Under the pieces are notes generated by a model. It saw nothing but the letters and a program-made list of their open reading frames with translations, ran no database searches and had not been told where the DNA came from. From assembly GCF_004118375.1 (NCBI RefSeq), contig NZ_SDHX01000002.1, positions 671,001 through 735,000 of the forward strand: a stretch of 64,000 bases of DNA, read 5' to 3'. This DNA is from Oleiharenicola lentus. Lineage in GTDB: Bacteria > Verrucomicrobiota > Verrucomicrobiia > Opitutales > Opitutaceae. Positions 32,427 through 41,577 of this stretch are shown piece by piece (positions within the stretch are counted from its first letter, which is position 1; each line of letters starts with the position of its first letter). The translations under genes were made by a program, and so were the position numbers.

Positions 32427-33943
32427 CACTCCGCCCCCTGCTGGCCGGCTTCGGCCTGCTGCTATTCCCGCTTTGTCTCAACGCGGCCGATGCCTGGCCC
32501 CTCATCACGCGCCGCGGCGATGCGCTCTACGAGGGCGACCGGCCGTTCCGCTTCCTCGGCCTCGCCGCGCCCAACCTCCAGGCGCACGAGTCGCAGATTC
32601 ACGCGGACTTCGGCAACCGTTTCCCCGACGACTACGAGACCCGCGACATGCTCGACAGCATGCAGCGGCTCGGTGGTCGCGCCACCCGCATCTTTGCCCT
32701 CAGCGTCGCCAGCCCGGCCGACCGCGGCATGCCGGCCTACATCACCGGCCGCCGCCAATACAACGAGCAGGCCTTCCGCTGCCTCGACCTGATCCTCGCG
32801 CGCTGCCACGAATACGACATCCGGCTCATCATCCCGTTCATCGCCTCGCAGTCGTTTCCGTTCGTGCGCGGCGTGGACGAGTTCAGCGCGTTGTCCGGCA
32901 AGCCGCCCGGCTCCTTCTGGATCGACGAGGAGGTAAAGGCCGACTTCCGCCACTTCCTGGATTTCGTGCTCAACCGCCGCAACACGGTGAACGGCCGGCT
33001 CTACAAGGACGACCCCGCCATCCTCGCGTGGCAGCTCGGCAACGAGTTCATGAGCTACCCCGGCGATCGCAAGCTGGACGCGGCCGTCTGGGTGCCGCGC
33101 CTCACGGCGTGGTCGCTGGAAATGGCCGCCTATATCAAGCAGGTTGACCCGAACCACCTCGTCATGGAGGCCGGCGGCGACCGTGAGGCCTTTCTCGCCA
33201 GCCCGCACATCGACGTGATGAGCGCACACCTCTACGAATATTGGAGCCGCCAGAAGGGCGAACCCTCGGACCTCGCCGTGCTGGCCCGCGCCGAGTGGGA
33301 AAATTGCCGCGGGCGGAAGCCGCTCATGGTGGATGAATTCGGCCTGGCGACGATCGACAACAACCGCGCGCTGATCGCCACCATCCGGGAAACCGGCATC
33401 GTGGGCGGCCTGCTCTGGAGCCTGCGCTCCCACCGGCGTGACGGCGGCTTCATGCTCCACAACGAGGAGGGCACGCCCATCAACTCCTACCACTATCCCG
33501 GCTTCGGCGCCGGACAGGGCAACCAGGAGACCCAGTTGTTCGACCTGCTGCGCCACGCCGCCTTCGCCCTCCGCGGCCTGCCGCTCCCGCCCCTGCGCCC
33601 GCCGGCGCCCGCCCCGGTGCTCTTCGCGACACGCGGCGGCTTCACCTGGCGCGGGTCCACCGGCGCCAACCATTACGCCATCGAGCGCGCCGCTGCCCCC
33701 GCCGGCCCCTGGGAAGTGCGCGCCGTCGGGCTGCACGATTCCGTGGTGGCGCACCCCGAGCAGGTCCTCGCCCTCGAGGGCAAGCGCGGCCCCGCGGGCG
33801 GCCCGGCCGGCGATCCGCGGCCGGTGGCGCTGTGGTTCGACGAATCCGCCGCCCCCGGCTCGACCTGGCACTACCGCATCCGCGGCTTCAATGCGGCCGG
33901 CGCCACCGATTACTCGCCGGTCTTCACGATCACCAAACCCTGA
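32423..33943 (+). CDS. Secreted GH5 mannanase-like enzyme with a C-terminal Fn3-like domain
   Basis: A 506-residue protein starting at the ATGA overlap with the previous GH5. It has a signal peptide (LLAGFGLLLFPLCLNAADA), a GH-A barrel with acid/base Glu208 (WQLGNEF) and nucleophile Glu305 (MVDEFGLA), and a C-terminal Fn3-like domain (about 395-500, GFTWRGSTGANHYAIERA). It is a clear paralogue of the enzyme at 40050, with long identical stretches such as FVLNRRNTVNGRLYKDD. It probably acts on oligomers or substituted mannan. Confidence 0.88.
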   Translation: MTLRPLLAGFGLLLFPLCLNAADAWPLITRRGDALYEGDRPFRFLGLAAPNLQAHESQIHADFGNRFPDDYETRDMLDSMQRLGGRATRIFALSVASPADRGMPAYITGRRQYNEQAFRCLDLILARCHEYDIRLIIPFIASQSFPFVRGVDEFSALSGKPPGSFWIDEEVKADFRHFLDFVLNRRNTVNGRLYKDDPAILAWQLGNEFMSYPGDRKLDAAVWVPRLTAWSLEMAAYIKQVDPNHLVMEAGGDREAFLASPHIDVMSAHLYEYWSRQKGEPSDLAVLARAEWENCRGRKPLMVDEFGLATIDNNRALIATIRETGIVGGLLWSLRSHRRDGGFMLHNEEGTPINSYHYPGFGAGQGNQETQLFDLLRHAAFALRGLPLPPLRPPAPAPVLFATRGGFTWRGSTGANHYAIERAAAPAGPWEVRAVGLHDSVVAHPEQVLALEGKRGPAGGPAGDPRPVALWFDESAAPGSTWHYRIRGFNAAGATDYSPVFTITKP

Positions 33944-33970
33944 ACGGCGGCCCGCCGCGACCTCCCGCCC

Positions 33971-34684
33971 ATGAAATCCCGGATCCTTCACCCCGGCCTC
34001 CTGCTCGCGTTGCTGCCGACCGCCTTCGCGGCGTTGCCCGCGGACTACACCGGCCGGCCCTTTTCCGACGCCTATCACCAGACCGGGCCCGCCCGCATCC
34101 CCGGCGTGGTGCAATGCGCGCGCTTCGACCTCGGCGGCGAGGGCGTGGCCTATCACGACACGACGCCCGCCAATGAAGGCAGCGGCGTGCTCAACCGCCA
34201 GACCGCCCCCTACAACCACCAGCGGGCCCACGCCGGGGAATACGTCTGGCATTTCCGCGCCGACGAGGGCGTGGATGTTTCCTACGTGAAGGACTGGGCC
34301 GACCTGAACCACGACCGCAACGCCGTCGTCCCGCCCATCAACCAGTTCTACCTCGGTTGGACCGATGACGGCGAGTGGGTGAACTACACCGTGGAGGTGC
34401 GCGAGCCCGGCACCTACGCCGTCCACGCGCTCTACAGCCAGTCCGCCGCCCACGTCACGCGCGACGCCGCGGGTCGCCCCGCCGCGGCGCTGCGTTTCGA
34501 GCTCAACGGACGCCCCGCCGGCGACATTGGGCCGCCCCGGGACACCGCCGACTGGCACGCGTGGGATTTCGGCCGGATTGCCACCGTGACTTTCCCCGAG
34601 GCCGGACTGCAGCTGCTGACCTTCCGCTACCGGCGCGGAAACAACTGGGCCTTCTTCGTCTTCGAAAAGATCACGCCACCCTGA
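33971..34684 (+). CDS. Secreted CBM6/CBM35-like carbohydrate-binding protein
   Basis: A 237-residue secreted protein (signal LHPGLLLALLPTAFAALP) made of a single beta-sandwich: FYLGWTDDGEWVNYTVEV and YAVHALYSQSA then RFELNG. DDGEWVNYTVEV is the hallmark of CBM6/CBM35 modules. It has no catalytic domain. It is probably a sugar-binding helper made with the mannanases. It follows the GH5 gene by 27 bases. Confidence 0.82.
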   Translation: MKSRILHPGLLLALLPTAFAALPADYTGRPFSDAYHQTGPARIPGVVQCARFDLGGEGVAYHDTTPANEGSGVLNRQTAPYNHQRAHAGEYVWHFRADEGVDVSYVKDWADLNHDRNAVVPPINQFYLGWTDDGEWVNYTVEVREPGTYAVHALYSQSAAHVTRDAAGRPAAALRFELNGRPAGDIGPPRDTADWHAWDFGRIATVTFPEAGLQLLTFRYRRGNNWAFFVFEKITPP

Positions 34685-34691
34685 TTTCATC

Positions 34692-35210
34692 ATGCCCGGT
34701 TACCCTCCTCCCCACGTGGTTGAATCCGCCCCGACCGTTCCCGTCCCGTCTCCTCTCGTCGCCGAACCGCCCGGCGCACGGCTGCTCGCCGAGATCGCCC
34801 GGCTGATGCCGCGTTTTCTGCGTCACCCGGTTGACCGCCGTCAATCGGGCGGCAACGCCGCCGCGCTCGTCATCGCGCCGACGGGCGAGGTGCATGGCCG
34901 CATCTTCGGCCGCGACGCCGCGCGTGGCCAGTGGTGCTGGGGCATCGCGCACCGCAAGGTGACACAGGTCTGGCGCACCGGCTACGCCACCGGCCGCTTC
35001 GAGGAGCTCGTCTACGCGGGCAAGCTCGACGAGGGCACCTTCGGCGTGAACCGGCCCGACTTCATCGGCTGGGAGGGCGGCGTGCCCTTGGAGGATACAG
35101 CCGGCCGGCTCTACGCCGCCGCGTTCTCCGGCTTTCGCGGCGTGAAGGATGTGGAAATCATCACCCGCGCCGCCCCGGTCGCCGGACTGCGAGTCCGGCA
35201 GACCGACTGA
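34692..35210 (+). CDS. GlcG/HbpS-like (DUF336) protein
   Basis: A 172-residue protein without a signal peptide. KVTQVWRTGYATGRFEELVY and GWEGGVPLEDTAGRLYAAAF resemble the GlcG/HbpS fold, in which the GG.PL motif is typical, though it is diverged. Members bind haem or small ligands, or accompany sugar and glycolate pathways; the role here is unknown. It is the last gene of the regulator/GH5/GH5/CBM unit, 7 bases after the CBM gene. Confidence 0.6.
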   Translation: MPGYPPPHVVESAPTVPVPSPLVAEPPGARLLAEIARLMPRFLRHPVDRRQSGGNAAALVIAPTGEVHGRIFGRDAARGQWCWGIAHRKVTQVWRTGYATGRFEELVYAGKLDEGTFGVNRPDFIGWEGGVPLEDTAGRLYAAAFSGFRGVKDVEIITRAAPVAGLRVRQTD

Positions 35211-35222
35211 GACCGGTCGCCA

Positions 35223-35244
35223 ATTTCTGAAGATGCCTTGCTTG
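35223..35244 (-). promoter_or_regulatory. AAGCAAGG motif (site b)
   Basis: On the minus strand CAAGCAAGGCATCTTCAGAA then AT, resembling the site at 38819. It points away from the TonB-like gene at 35303 and has no minus-strand gene close downstream, so it is the weakest member. Confidence 0.25.
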
Positions 35245-35302
35245 CGCGTCGCCGCGCCGCGCGCCGAGGTCCACGCTCGGCGGAACTTACCCCCGTTTTC
35301 CG

Positions 35303-36070
35303 ATGCGCGCTGTCCTGCTTTTGTCCGCCCTGCTCGCCACCCCCGGGTTCGTCCCGCTCACCCATGCTGCCGCCAGCGCCTGGTCGCCCACCGCCCCGCT
35401 CGAGGTCGCCGCGACGGACGCAACGACCCGCGCGTCGCGCGATCTCTATCAGGGACGCCTGACTCCGACCGCAGCCGCCGCCGCGACGGAGCCCGGCTAC
35501 CGGGTGATCATCGCCGTTGACTACGACGAAACCGGCACGCCGCGGGATGCGCGCGTGCACGCCTCGGACGACATCACGCACGGCCGGGTGCTGGAGCAGG
35601 TCTCCCTGCAGCTGGCCCGCGGCGCCAAGCGTGAGCCGCGCATCAAGGACGGCCGGCCAGTCGGTTTCACGGCGCACGTGCCGTTTCATTTCCCCGTGCG
35701 GGACGACGAAGGTCCGGCCACCAGCGCCGCGCCCCGCCCGCGCCTGCAGCGCAGCCAGCCGCCGGCCTTTCCCGACCTGCTCGTCCAACGCGGCGAAAGC
35801 GGCGGCGCGATCCTCGAAATCACGATCGACAAGACGGGCGAGGTCAGCCGCGCCCGTGTGCTGGAGACCTCGCACGAGGTCTGCGGTGACGCCGCCCGGG
35901 CTGCGGTGAAGAACTGGGTGTTCACTCCGGTGGAGGAAAACGGCCGGCCGGTGCGCTCGCGCTGGCGGATCGCCTTTGCCTTCGAATCGACCGGCCGGCC
36001 CGCCGAGTTGAAGTGGCGCCTCGCCCCGCGGCCCAATCTCGGCGCCTACACCGTGATCGCGGCGCCCTGA
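35303..36070 (+). CDS. TonB-like protein with two TonB C-terminal domains
   Basis: A 255-residue exported protein (signal LLLSALLATPGFVPLTHA). It carries two repeats resembling TonB_C: about 65-140 (YRVIIAVDYDETGTPRDARV) and about 155-235 (GGAILEITIDKTGEVSRARV then AARAAVKNWVFTPVEENGRP). It lacks the N-terminal anchor helix and Pro-rich spacer of classical TonB, so it may be a periplasmic or outer-membrane partner rather than an energy transducer. It lies inside the sugar locus and could serve the receptor at 55201. Confidence 0.7.
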   Translation: MRAVLLLSALLATPGFVPLTHAAASAWSPTAPLEVAATDATTRASRDLYQGRLTPTAAAAATEPGYRVIIAVDYDETGTPRDARVHASDDITHGRVLEQVSLQLARGAKREPRIKDGRPVGFTAHVPFHFPVRDDEGPATSAAPRPRLQRSQPPAFPDLLVQRGESGGAILEITIDKTGEVSRARVLETSHEVCGDAARAAVKNWVFTPVEENGRPVRSRWRIAFAFESTGRPAELKWRLAPRPNLGAYTVIAAP

Positions 36071-36080
36071 GGCGACCCGC

Positions 36081-37493
36081 TCAGGGCGCGGGCCCGAAGC
36101 GCGCGACCACCGCGTCGCGCAGGCGCCGCGTGGCAGTCGCGGCCGGGGCCACGCGCTCCACGCGCGCGAGCAAATCCCGTGCGGTCGTGGCATCCCCGCG
36201 CGCCACGGCGTCGAGCACGAGATAACCGAGCGTTTCTTCATGGTCGGGGAATCGGCGCAGGTTTTCCTGCAACCCGGCGCGCGCCCCGGCTTCGTCGCCG
36301 CTGCGAAAAGCCGCCCGGGCCGCGGCCAGGGCGGTCTCCGGCCGGTCCGGGCGCAACGTCTGGAGTCTCCGATAAGCGTCCACGGCCTGCGCCCACTCCC
36401 CGGTGCGCTCGCGGGCCGTGGCCAGACGGGCGAAGAGCTCCGCCTCGGCGGGATTTTTCTCCGTGGCGCGCTCCAGCAGGACGCGGCTCTCGGCCGTCCG
36501 CCCCTGCCTTTCCAGCAGGTTGGCATAACGCAGCGCCAATGTCGCGGAGCCCGGCTCCAACTCCAGCCCACGCCGATAAGCCCGCTCGGCGGCGGCCTCA
36601 TCGCCGGCGACGCCATGGAGCGTGGCGAGCAGCTGGAAGTTGAGCGCTCCGCCGGGCTCGAGCGCGATGGCGCGCTCGATGCGCGCGAAGGCGCCGCGCA
36701 GGTCCGCGTCCGCCCGCAGACGGTCGGCGTCCACGCGCAGACGGTAGGGATCAAAACAGTCGGCGGGATCCACCTCGACCCAAGGATCGGGAATGTCCCG
36801 GAAGCGACCGAGCCGCTTAACCTCGCGATCCGCGGCCGCCGCCCCGGCGCTGTCGCCGGTTTCGCGCGCGACCGTCGCGGCCAGGGCGTGCAGCCCGTAA
36901 AACTCCGGCGCCCGCGGAAGCGCCTCCCGGAGCAGGGTCCGCGCCTCCGCCCAACGGCGCTGCCGCACCTCGAGCCGCACGAGACCGTGCCAGGCATGCG
37001 GCTGGTCCGGCTCGGTCCGCAGCACCGCGCGATATTCCGCCGCGGCCTCCGCGTCGCGGTTCAGCTTCACCAGCGCGTCCGCCAGCTTCACGCGCACGGG
37101 CGCGGGTGCGACGCCGCGATCCACCAGGCCACGCCAGAGGACGACCGCCTCATCCAACCGCCCGCCGTCCGCCGCGAGCACCGCCTGGCGATGAACCCAC
37201 TCGGGCGCGTCCGGCCGGCGCGCGCTGATGCCGGGGAGGAGCGCCGCGGCTTCGGCGTTGAAACCATTGGCCAGGTAAAGTCGCGCCAGTCGTTCCACCG
37301 CCTCGCGCCGCACCGGCCAGCGCCTCGCCTCGGCATGGGCCGCGCGCAGCGTCTCCGCGCCGGGCCACTCGCGCCCCGCCGCCGCCGGCCAGGGCACCGT
37401 GTCGGCCCAGCGCCGGGCCGACCACGCCGCCACCAGCCCGAAAATCGCCACGGTCACGGCGAGCAGGACCCATATCAGGCGGGGCCGCGTCAT
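36081..37493 (-). CDS. Membrane-anchored TPR-repeat protein
   Basis: A 470-residue protein with one N-terminal membrane helix (LIWVLLAVTVAIFGLVAAW) and at least eight TPR units across about 60-450 (for example NPAEAELFARLATARERTGE and EPGSATLALRYANLLERQGR). It is a scaffold-type protein, probably facing the periplasm. The start overlaps the stop of the FG-GAP lipoprotein gene by 4 bases (ATGA), so the two are made together and may interact. Confidence 0.82.
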   Translation of the reverse strand: MTRPRLIWVLLAVTVAIFGLVAAWSARRWADTVPWPAAAGREWPGAETLRAAHAEARRWPVRREAVERLARLYLANGFNAEAAALLPGISARRPDAPEWVHRQAVLAADGGRLDEAVVLWRGLVDRGVAPAPVRVKLADALVKLNRDAEAAAEYRAVLRTEPDQPHAWHGLVRLEVRQRRWAEARTLLREALPRAPEFYGLHALAATVARETGDSAGAAAADREVKRLGRFRDIPDPWVEVDPADCFDPYRLRVDADRLRADADLRGAFARIERAIALEPGGALNFQLLATLHGVAGDEAAAERAYRRGLELEPGSATLALRYANLLERQGRTAESRVLLERATEKNPAEAELFARLATARERTGEWAQAVDAYRRLQTLRPDRPETALAAARAAFRSGDEAGARAGLQENLRRFPDHEETLGYLVLDAVARGDATTARDLLARVERVAPAATATRRLRDAVVARFGPAP

Positions 37494-38746
37494 GGTGCGG
37501 GGACCGGCCGCCAGCGCGAGATCCGGCTCATCCGGTCGTAGGGCGGATAGGCGTGGAATCCGCCGGTCACCAGACCCGGCCGGCCGTCGCCGTCGAAATC
37601 CCCGGCGGCGAGCGTCACCAGGTGCGTGGGCGCCAGCGCGAGCGGTTCCGCGGTGAAGTTCATGCGCCCGTCATTGCGGAACAACACGAGGCTCGCCCGC
37701 GGCGACCGCACCCAGTCCTGAAAACAGCTCACGATCAGCACATCGCGGTCGCCATCCCCGTCGTAGTCCACGGCCACCGGACTGTAGGCGCCGGGCCAGT
37801 CGCCGAGGCGGTGCAGCCGGAACTGGCCGCTGCCCAGGTTTTCAATCCACTGCACGCCGTGGCTCGGCCGCGACCCGGGCTCCGCGTAATCGAAGCCGTC
37901 GCCGTTAGTGAACAACAGGTCGGGTCGGCCGTCGCGGTTGAGATCGGTGGCAATGAGCCCGCTGCTGCCGAAGTCCTCGTTCGTCGAGCCGAAGAGCGTC
38001 ACCGGCGTGAACCGGCCGCGCCCGTCGTTCTGCCAGAGGATCACCTCCTCCGTGTTCTGCGAGATCAGCGCGGCGAGGTCCGGATCGCGGTCGCCGTCAA
38101 AATCCTCGATCACGATGTTGATGGCGCCCGGCAGGCTGAGCAGCCCGTGTGGCTGGAAGCTGCCGTCCGGCCGCTGCTCGAACCACTGCACCTCGCCGTC
38201 GTCGTAGCCGAACTGGGCCACCGCGAGGTCGGCCCGGCCGTCGGCGTTCAGGTCGCCGACGCGTACGTCCGTCACGCGGGCCAGCCTGTCTGCCAGCACG
38301 CGTTTGGTGTAACCGCCGTTGCCGTCGGCGATGAGCACCACGATGCTGCCGATCCGGTCGTTGTTGGGGTAAACCACGCCCATGCACGCCACCAGGATCT
38401 CGCGGCGACCGTCGCCGTCGAGGTCGGCGACCTCGGTCCGCACCGGTGCCCCGAGCCCTTCAGCCAGCACGGTTTCCTCAAACCGGCCGCGCTCAACCTG
38501 GCGCAGCCACACCACCCGGCCGGCGCGAACGTCGCAGGCGATGACATCGAGCCGTCCGTCTGCATCGAGGTCGATCGCGTTCACGTGCGCCACCAGCGGC
38601 CTGTCCACCGCCGGTTCCCCGATGGCCTCGGCCACCAGCACCGGGGCAGGCGGAAGGGCGGCAGCGGGCGGCGCGGGGCGGGACGCCGGCGCGCACCCCG
38701 CCAGCAGTACGGCGCCCAGCAGGGGCAGGAGCAGACTCATGCGCAT
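37490..38746 (-). CDS. FG-GAP/VCBS beta-propeller lipoprotein
   Basis: A 418-residue lipoprotein (LLGAVLLAGC, Cys18). It contains about six FG-GAP/VCBS blades with the calcium-binding DxDxDGxxD pattern (DLDADGRLD, DLDGDGRRE, DLNADGRAD, DFDGDRDPD, DLNRDGRPD, DYDGDGDRD). By family it forms a beta-propeller and probably displays or binds ligands on the cell surface or in the periplasm. It is the first gene of a unit with the TPR protein, divergent from manA. Confidence 0.85.
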   Translation of the reverse strand: MRMSLLLPLLGAVLLAGCAPASRPAPPAAALPPAPVLVAEAIGEPAVDRPLVAHVNAIDLDADGRLDVIACDVRAGRVVWLRQVERGRFEETVLAEGLGAPVRTEVADLDGDGRREILVACMGVVYPNNDRIGSIVVLIADGNGGYTKRVLADRLARVTDVRVGDLNADGRADLAVAQFGYDDGEVQWFEQRPDGSFQPHGLLSLPGAINIVIEDFDGDRDPDLAALISQNTEEVILWQNDGRGRFTPVTLFGSTNEDFGSSGLIATDLNRDGRPDLLFTNGDGFDYAEPGSRPSHGVQWIENLGSGQFRLHRLGDWPGAYSPVAVDYDGDGDRDVLIVSCFQDWVRSPRASLVLFRNDGRMNFTAEPLALAPTHLVTLAAGDFDGDGRPGLVTGGFHAYPPYDRMSRISRWRPVPAP

Positions 38747-38818
38747 GGCGACGGCGGAAAACCCACGTTTTCCCTCCCTAACCGCCCGCGCGATGCGAAA
38801 CCAACCGGACGAAGGAAT

Positions 38819-38840
38819 GAAGCAAGGAATCTCTGTTTAC
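38819..38840 (+). promoter_or_regulatory. Candidate operator, AAGCAAG motif (site c)
   Basis: GAAGCAAGGAATCTCTGTTT then AC, 97 bases upstream of manA and in the same sense, in the divergent gap with the FG-GAP lipoprotein. It shares 16 of 22 bases with site a. Confidence 0.5.
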
Positions 38841-38937
38841 GTCCGGCTCAGGTTGAGAGCCCGGTCCAAAAAACCGAGAGCGTTTGCTTCCCGATGGCCG
38901 TTGCGGGCCCGGTTCCGACACTGGACGACCGCGCTCC

Positions 38938-40041
38938 ATGCCGCCCCCCACCCCGCCGTTTCTCCTGCCCCTTTTGCCCGCCCGGGTGCGGCGCAACTAC
39001 CGGGGTGGCCGCCAGCTCGACCTGCTGGCCGGAGCCGCCCGGCCCGCGGACGGCTCCGAGCCGGAATCGTGGCTCGGCTCGACCACCGTCGCGCTCAATC
39101 CCGGCCTGCCGCCGCAACCGGGCGAAGGCCTCACCCGCGTTGGATCAGGCGCCGGCACCCCCACGCTCGCCGCGGAGCTGCAAGCCGCCCCAGATTTTTA
39201 TCTCGGCCGGGAACACGCCGCCCAACTGGGCCCACAGCTCGGGTTTCTGGCCAAGCTGCTCGACGCCGCCATCCGTCTCCACATCCAGGTCCATCCCACG
39301 GCGGAATTCGCCCGGGCCCGGCTCCAGTCGCCCCACGGCAAGCTGGAGGTCTATCATATTCTCGCGGTGCGACCGGACGCCGCGGGCGAAATCTGGCTCG
39401 GTTTCCAGCATCCGCCCACCCGCGCCGAGTGGCGGCGCATCATCGAGGAGCAGGACATCGCGGCGATGGCGGCCTGTTTCGAGCCGATCCGTGTCCAACC
39501 GGGTGAAACCTGGATCGTGCCCGGCGGCCTGCCCCATGCGATCGGTCCCGGCGTGCTGATGGTGGAAGTCATGGAGCCGAGCGACTGGGTCGTGCGCTGC
39601 GAGTTCGAGCGCGAAGGCGTGGTCGTGCCGCCGGCGGGGCGCTTCATGGGCCGAGACCTCGACTTCTGCCTCGACGTGTTCGACTACCTGCCGCGCTCGG
39701 TCGAACTCGTCCGCACCCTTTGCCGCCTGCAGCCGCGCTGGCTCGCGGGCGATGCTTCCTGGGAATTGCAGGAGCTAGCTGGGGCCGGGCGCACGCGCTG
39801 CTTCTCCCTGCGCCGGCTGTCCGCCCGCGGGACCGCGACGCTCCCCGGTGACGGCCGCGCCACGCTGGTCATCCCGACGCGCGGCCGCGGCACGGTGTCC
39901 GTCGAGGACGAGACCATCGCCGTTGCGCCCGGCACCGCGGCCTTCGCGGCAGCGGCGGCACCCGGCCTGGAATTTTTCCCGGACCACCGGCAGACCGGGC
40001 CGACCGAGTGGCTCCTCGTCTCGCCGGCCGGTCCCGGCTGA
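38938..40041 (+). CDS. manA: Mannose-6-phosphate isomerase, class I
   Basis: A 367-residue type I phosphomannose isomerase that interconverts mannose-6-phosphate and fructose-6-phosphate. The zinc ligands are Gln117 and His119 (IQVHP), Glu137 (KLEVYHIL) and His200 (GGLPHAIG). I chose the ATG at 38938. It starts a plus-strand unit with a GH5, GH42 and MFS gene, so it probably feeds mannose released from the polysaccharide into glycolysis. This is the strongest pointer to mannan as substrate. Confidence 0.92.
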   Translation: MPPPTPPFLLPLLPARVRRNYRGGRQLDLLAGAARPADGSEPESWLGSTTVALNPGLPPQPGEGLTRVGSGAGTPTLAAELQAAPDFYLGREHAAQLGPQLGFLAKLLDAAIRLHIQVHPTAEFARARLQSPHGKLEVYHILAVRPDAAGEIWLGFQHPPTRAEWRRIIEEQDIAAMAACFEPIRVQPGETWIVPGGLPHAIGPGVLMVEVMEPSDWVVRCEFEREGVVVPPAGRFMGRDLDFCLDVFDYLPRSVELVRTLCRLQPRWLAGDASWELQELAGAGRTRCFSLRRLSARGTATLPGDGRATLVIPTRGRGTVSVEDETIAVAPGTAAFAAAAAPGLEFFPDHRQTGPTEWLLVSPAGPG

Positions 40042-40049
40042 TTTTTCCC

Positions 40050-41564
40050 ATGCGTTCCCCCATGCTCACCCTCCTCGCGTTCATGACCGCCGGTTCCGCC
40101 GGTTTCTCCACGGTGCCGGACGACCGCCCTTTCATCACCCGGCAGGGCGACCAGTTGATGGAAGGCGAAACGCCGTTCCGATTTTTCGGGCTCTGCGCCT
40201 CGACGCTGAACATGAACAAGGAACAGATCCTGCCCGACTGGAGCAACCGCTGGCCCGACGAGTTTGAGATGCGCTCCACCCTCGACCACCTCCGCCGGCT
40301 CGGCGCCCGCGCGACGCGGGTCGGCATCGGGCTCTCCATCGCCAGCCCGAAGGACCCGGGCGCCCAGGTGCATGTAACCGCGCGGCGCACCTACAACGAG
40401 GAAGCGTTCCGCGCGCTCGACCGGCTGCTCGCCCTCGCGCGGGAATACGACATCCGGATCATCTTTCCCTTCATCGCCTCGCAATCCTTCAAAAACACGC
40501 GCGGGGTTGACGAGTTTGCCGCGCTGGCCGGCCAGCCGCCGGGCGCGTTCTGGACCGATTCCGGGGTGAAGGAAGATTTCAAGCACCTGCTCTCTTTCGT
40601 ACTGAACCGGCGCAACACGGTCAACGGCCGGCTCTACAAGGACGACTCCACGATCCTCGCCTGGCAGCTCGGCAACGAGTTCGACAGCTACGCGCCCGAC
40701 CGCGGGTTTAAGCCGGCGGACTGGACGGGCGCCATCCGGGACTGGAGCCTCGAGATGGCCGCGCACCTCAAGGCCGAGGCCCCGCGGCACCTGGTGATGG
40801 AAGCGGGCGGCGTGGATCATGCCGCGCTGATTGCGGACCCGCACATCGACATCCTGAGCGCGCACCTCTACGAATACTGGGCGCGGTTCAAGGGCGAGCC
40901 CTGGGATCTCGCCCCGGTGGCGCGCGAGCGGCGCGAGGCCCTGCGCGGGATCAAGCCGCTCGTCGTGGACGAGCTCGGCCTCGCGTCCTACGCCAACCTG
41001 CGCGCGCTGCTGGAGACCATCCGTGAAACCGGAATCTCCGGCGGCCTGCTGTGGGGCCTCCGCGGCCACCGGCGCGATGGCGGCTGGTATTATCACAACG
41101 AGGGCGGCACCCCGGTGAACTCCTATCATCCGCCCGGCTTCCCGGCCGGCCATGCTTATGAAGAGCGGCGCACGCTCGACCTTCTCCGGAAAGAGGCGTG
41201 GGCAATCCGCGGCCGGCCCGTTCCGCCCATTGACCAGCCCACGGGCACGCCGGAATTGCTCCCGCTCGCCGATGGCTTCACCTGGCGCGGCTGCGCGGGT
41301 GCCAGCGCCTATCGGATCGAGCGCGCCCCGACCGCGGACGGCCCCTGGCAGGTCCTGGCCACCGGCCTTCACGACTCCGTGATCGCCGACGTGAAGGCCC
41401 ACGAGGCCGCCGGCGCGAGCGCAACCCCCGTGCTCTGGCATGACGAACTGGCCGCACCGGGCGAGACCTGGTTCTACCGCCTGCAGGCCTACAACGAGAC
41501 TGGCGCCACGCCTTGGTCCCCCGTCATCCCGCGCACCGCCCAACCGCCGCTCCCGCCCCGCTGA
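40050..41564 (+). CDS. Secreted GH5 mannanase-like enzyme, paralogue of the 32423 gene
   Basis: A 504-residue enzyme with a short signal (MLTLLAFMTAGSAGFS), acid/base Glu210 (WQLGNEF), nucleophile Glu308 (VVDELGLA) and a C-terminal Fn3-like domain (GFTWRGCAGASAYRIERA). It shares the whole architecture of the enzyme at 32423, at roughly half identity by eye. It lies 8 bases after manA. The loop after the acid/base differs, so the two copies may prefer different chain decorations. Confidence 0.88.
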   Translation: MRSPMLTLLAFMTAGSAGFSTVPDDRPFITRQGDQLMEGETPFRFFGLCASTLNMNKEQILPDWSNRWPDEFEMRSTLDHLRRLGARATRVGIGLSIASPKDPGAQVHVTARRTYNEEAFRALDRLLALAREYDIRIIFPFIASQSFKNTRGVDEFAALAGQPPGAFWTDSGVKEDFKHLLSFVLNRRNTVNGRLYKDDSTILAWQLGNEFDSYAPDRGFKPADWTGAIRDWSLEMAAHLKAEAPRHLVMEAGGVDHAALIADPHIDILSAHLYEYWARFKGEPWDLAPVARERREALRGIKPLVVDELGLASYANLRALLETIRETGISGGLLWGLRGHRRDGGWYYHNEGGTPVNSYHPPGFPAGHAYEERRTLDLLRKEAWAIRGRPVPPIDQPTGTPELLPLADGFTWRGCAGASAYRIERAPTADGPWQVLATGLHDSVIADVKAHEAAGASATPVLWHDELAAPGETWFYRLQAYNETGATPWSPVIPRTAQPPLPPR

Positions 41565-41577
41565 GCGCCCCTGCCGC

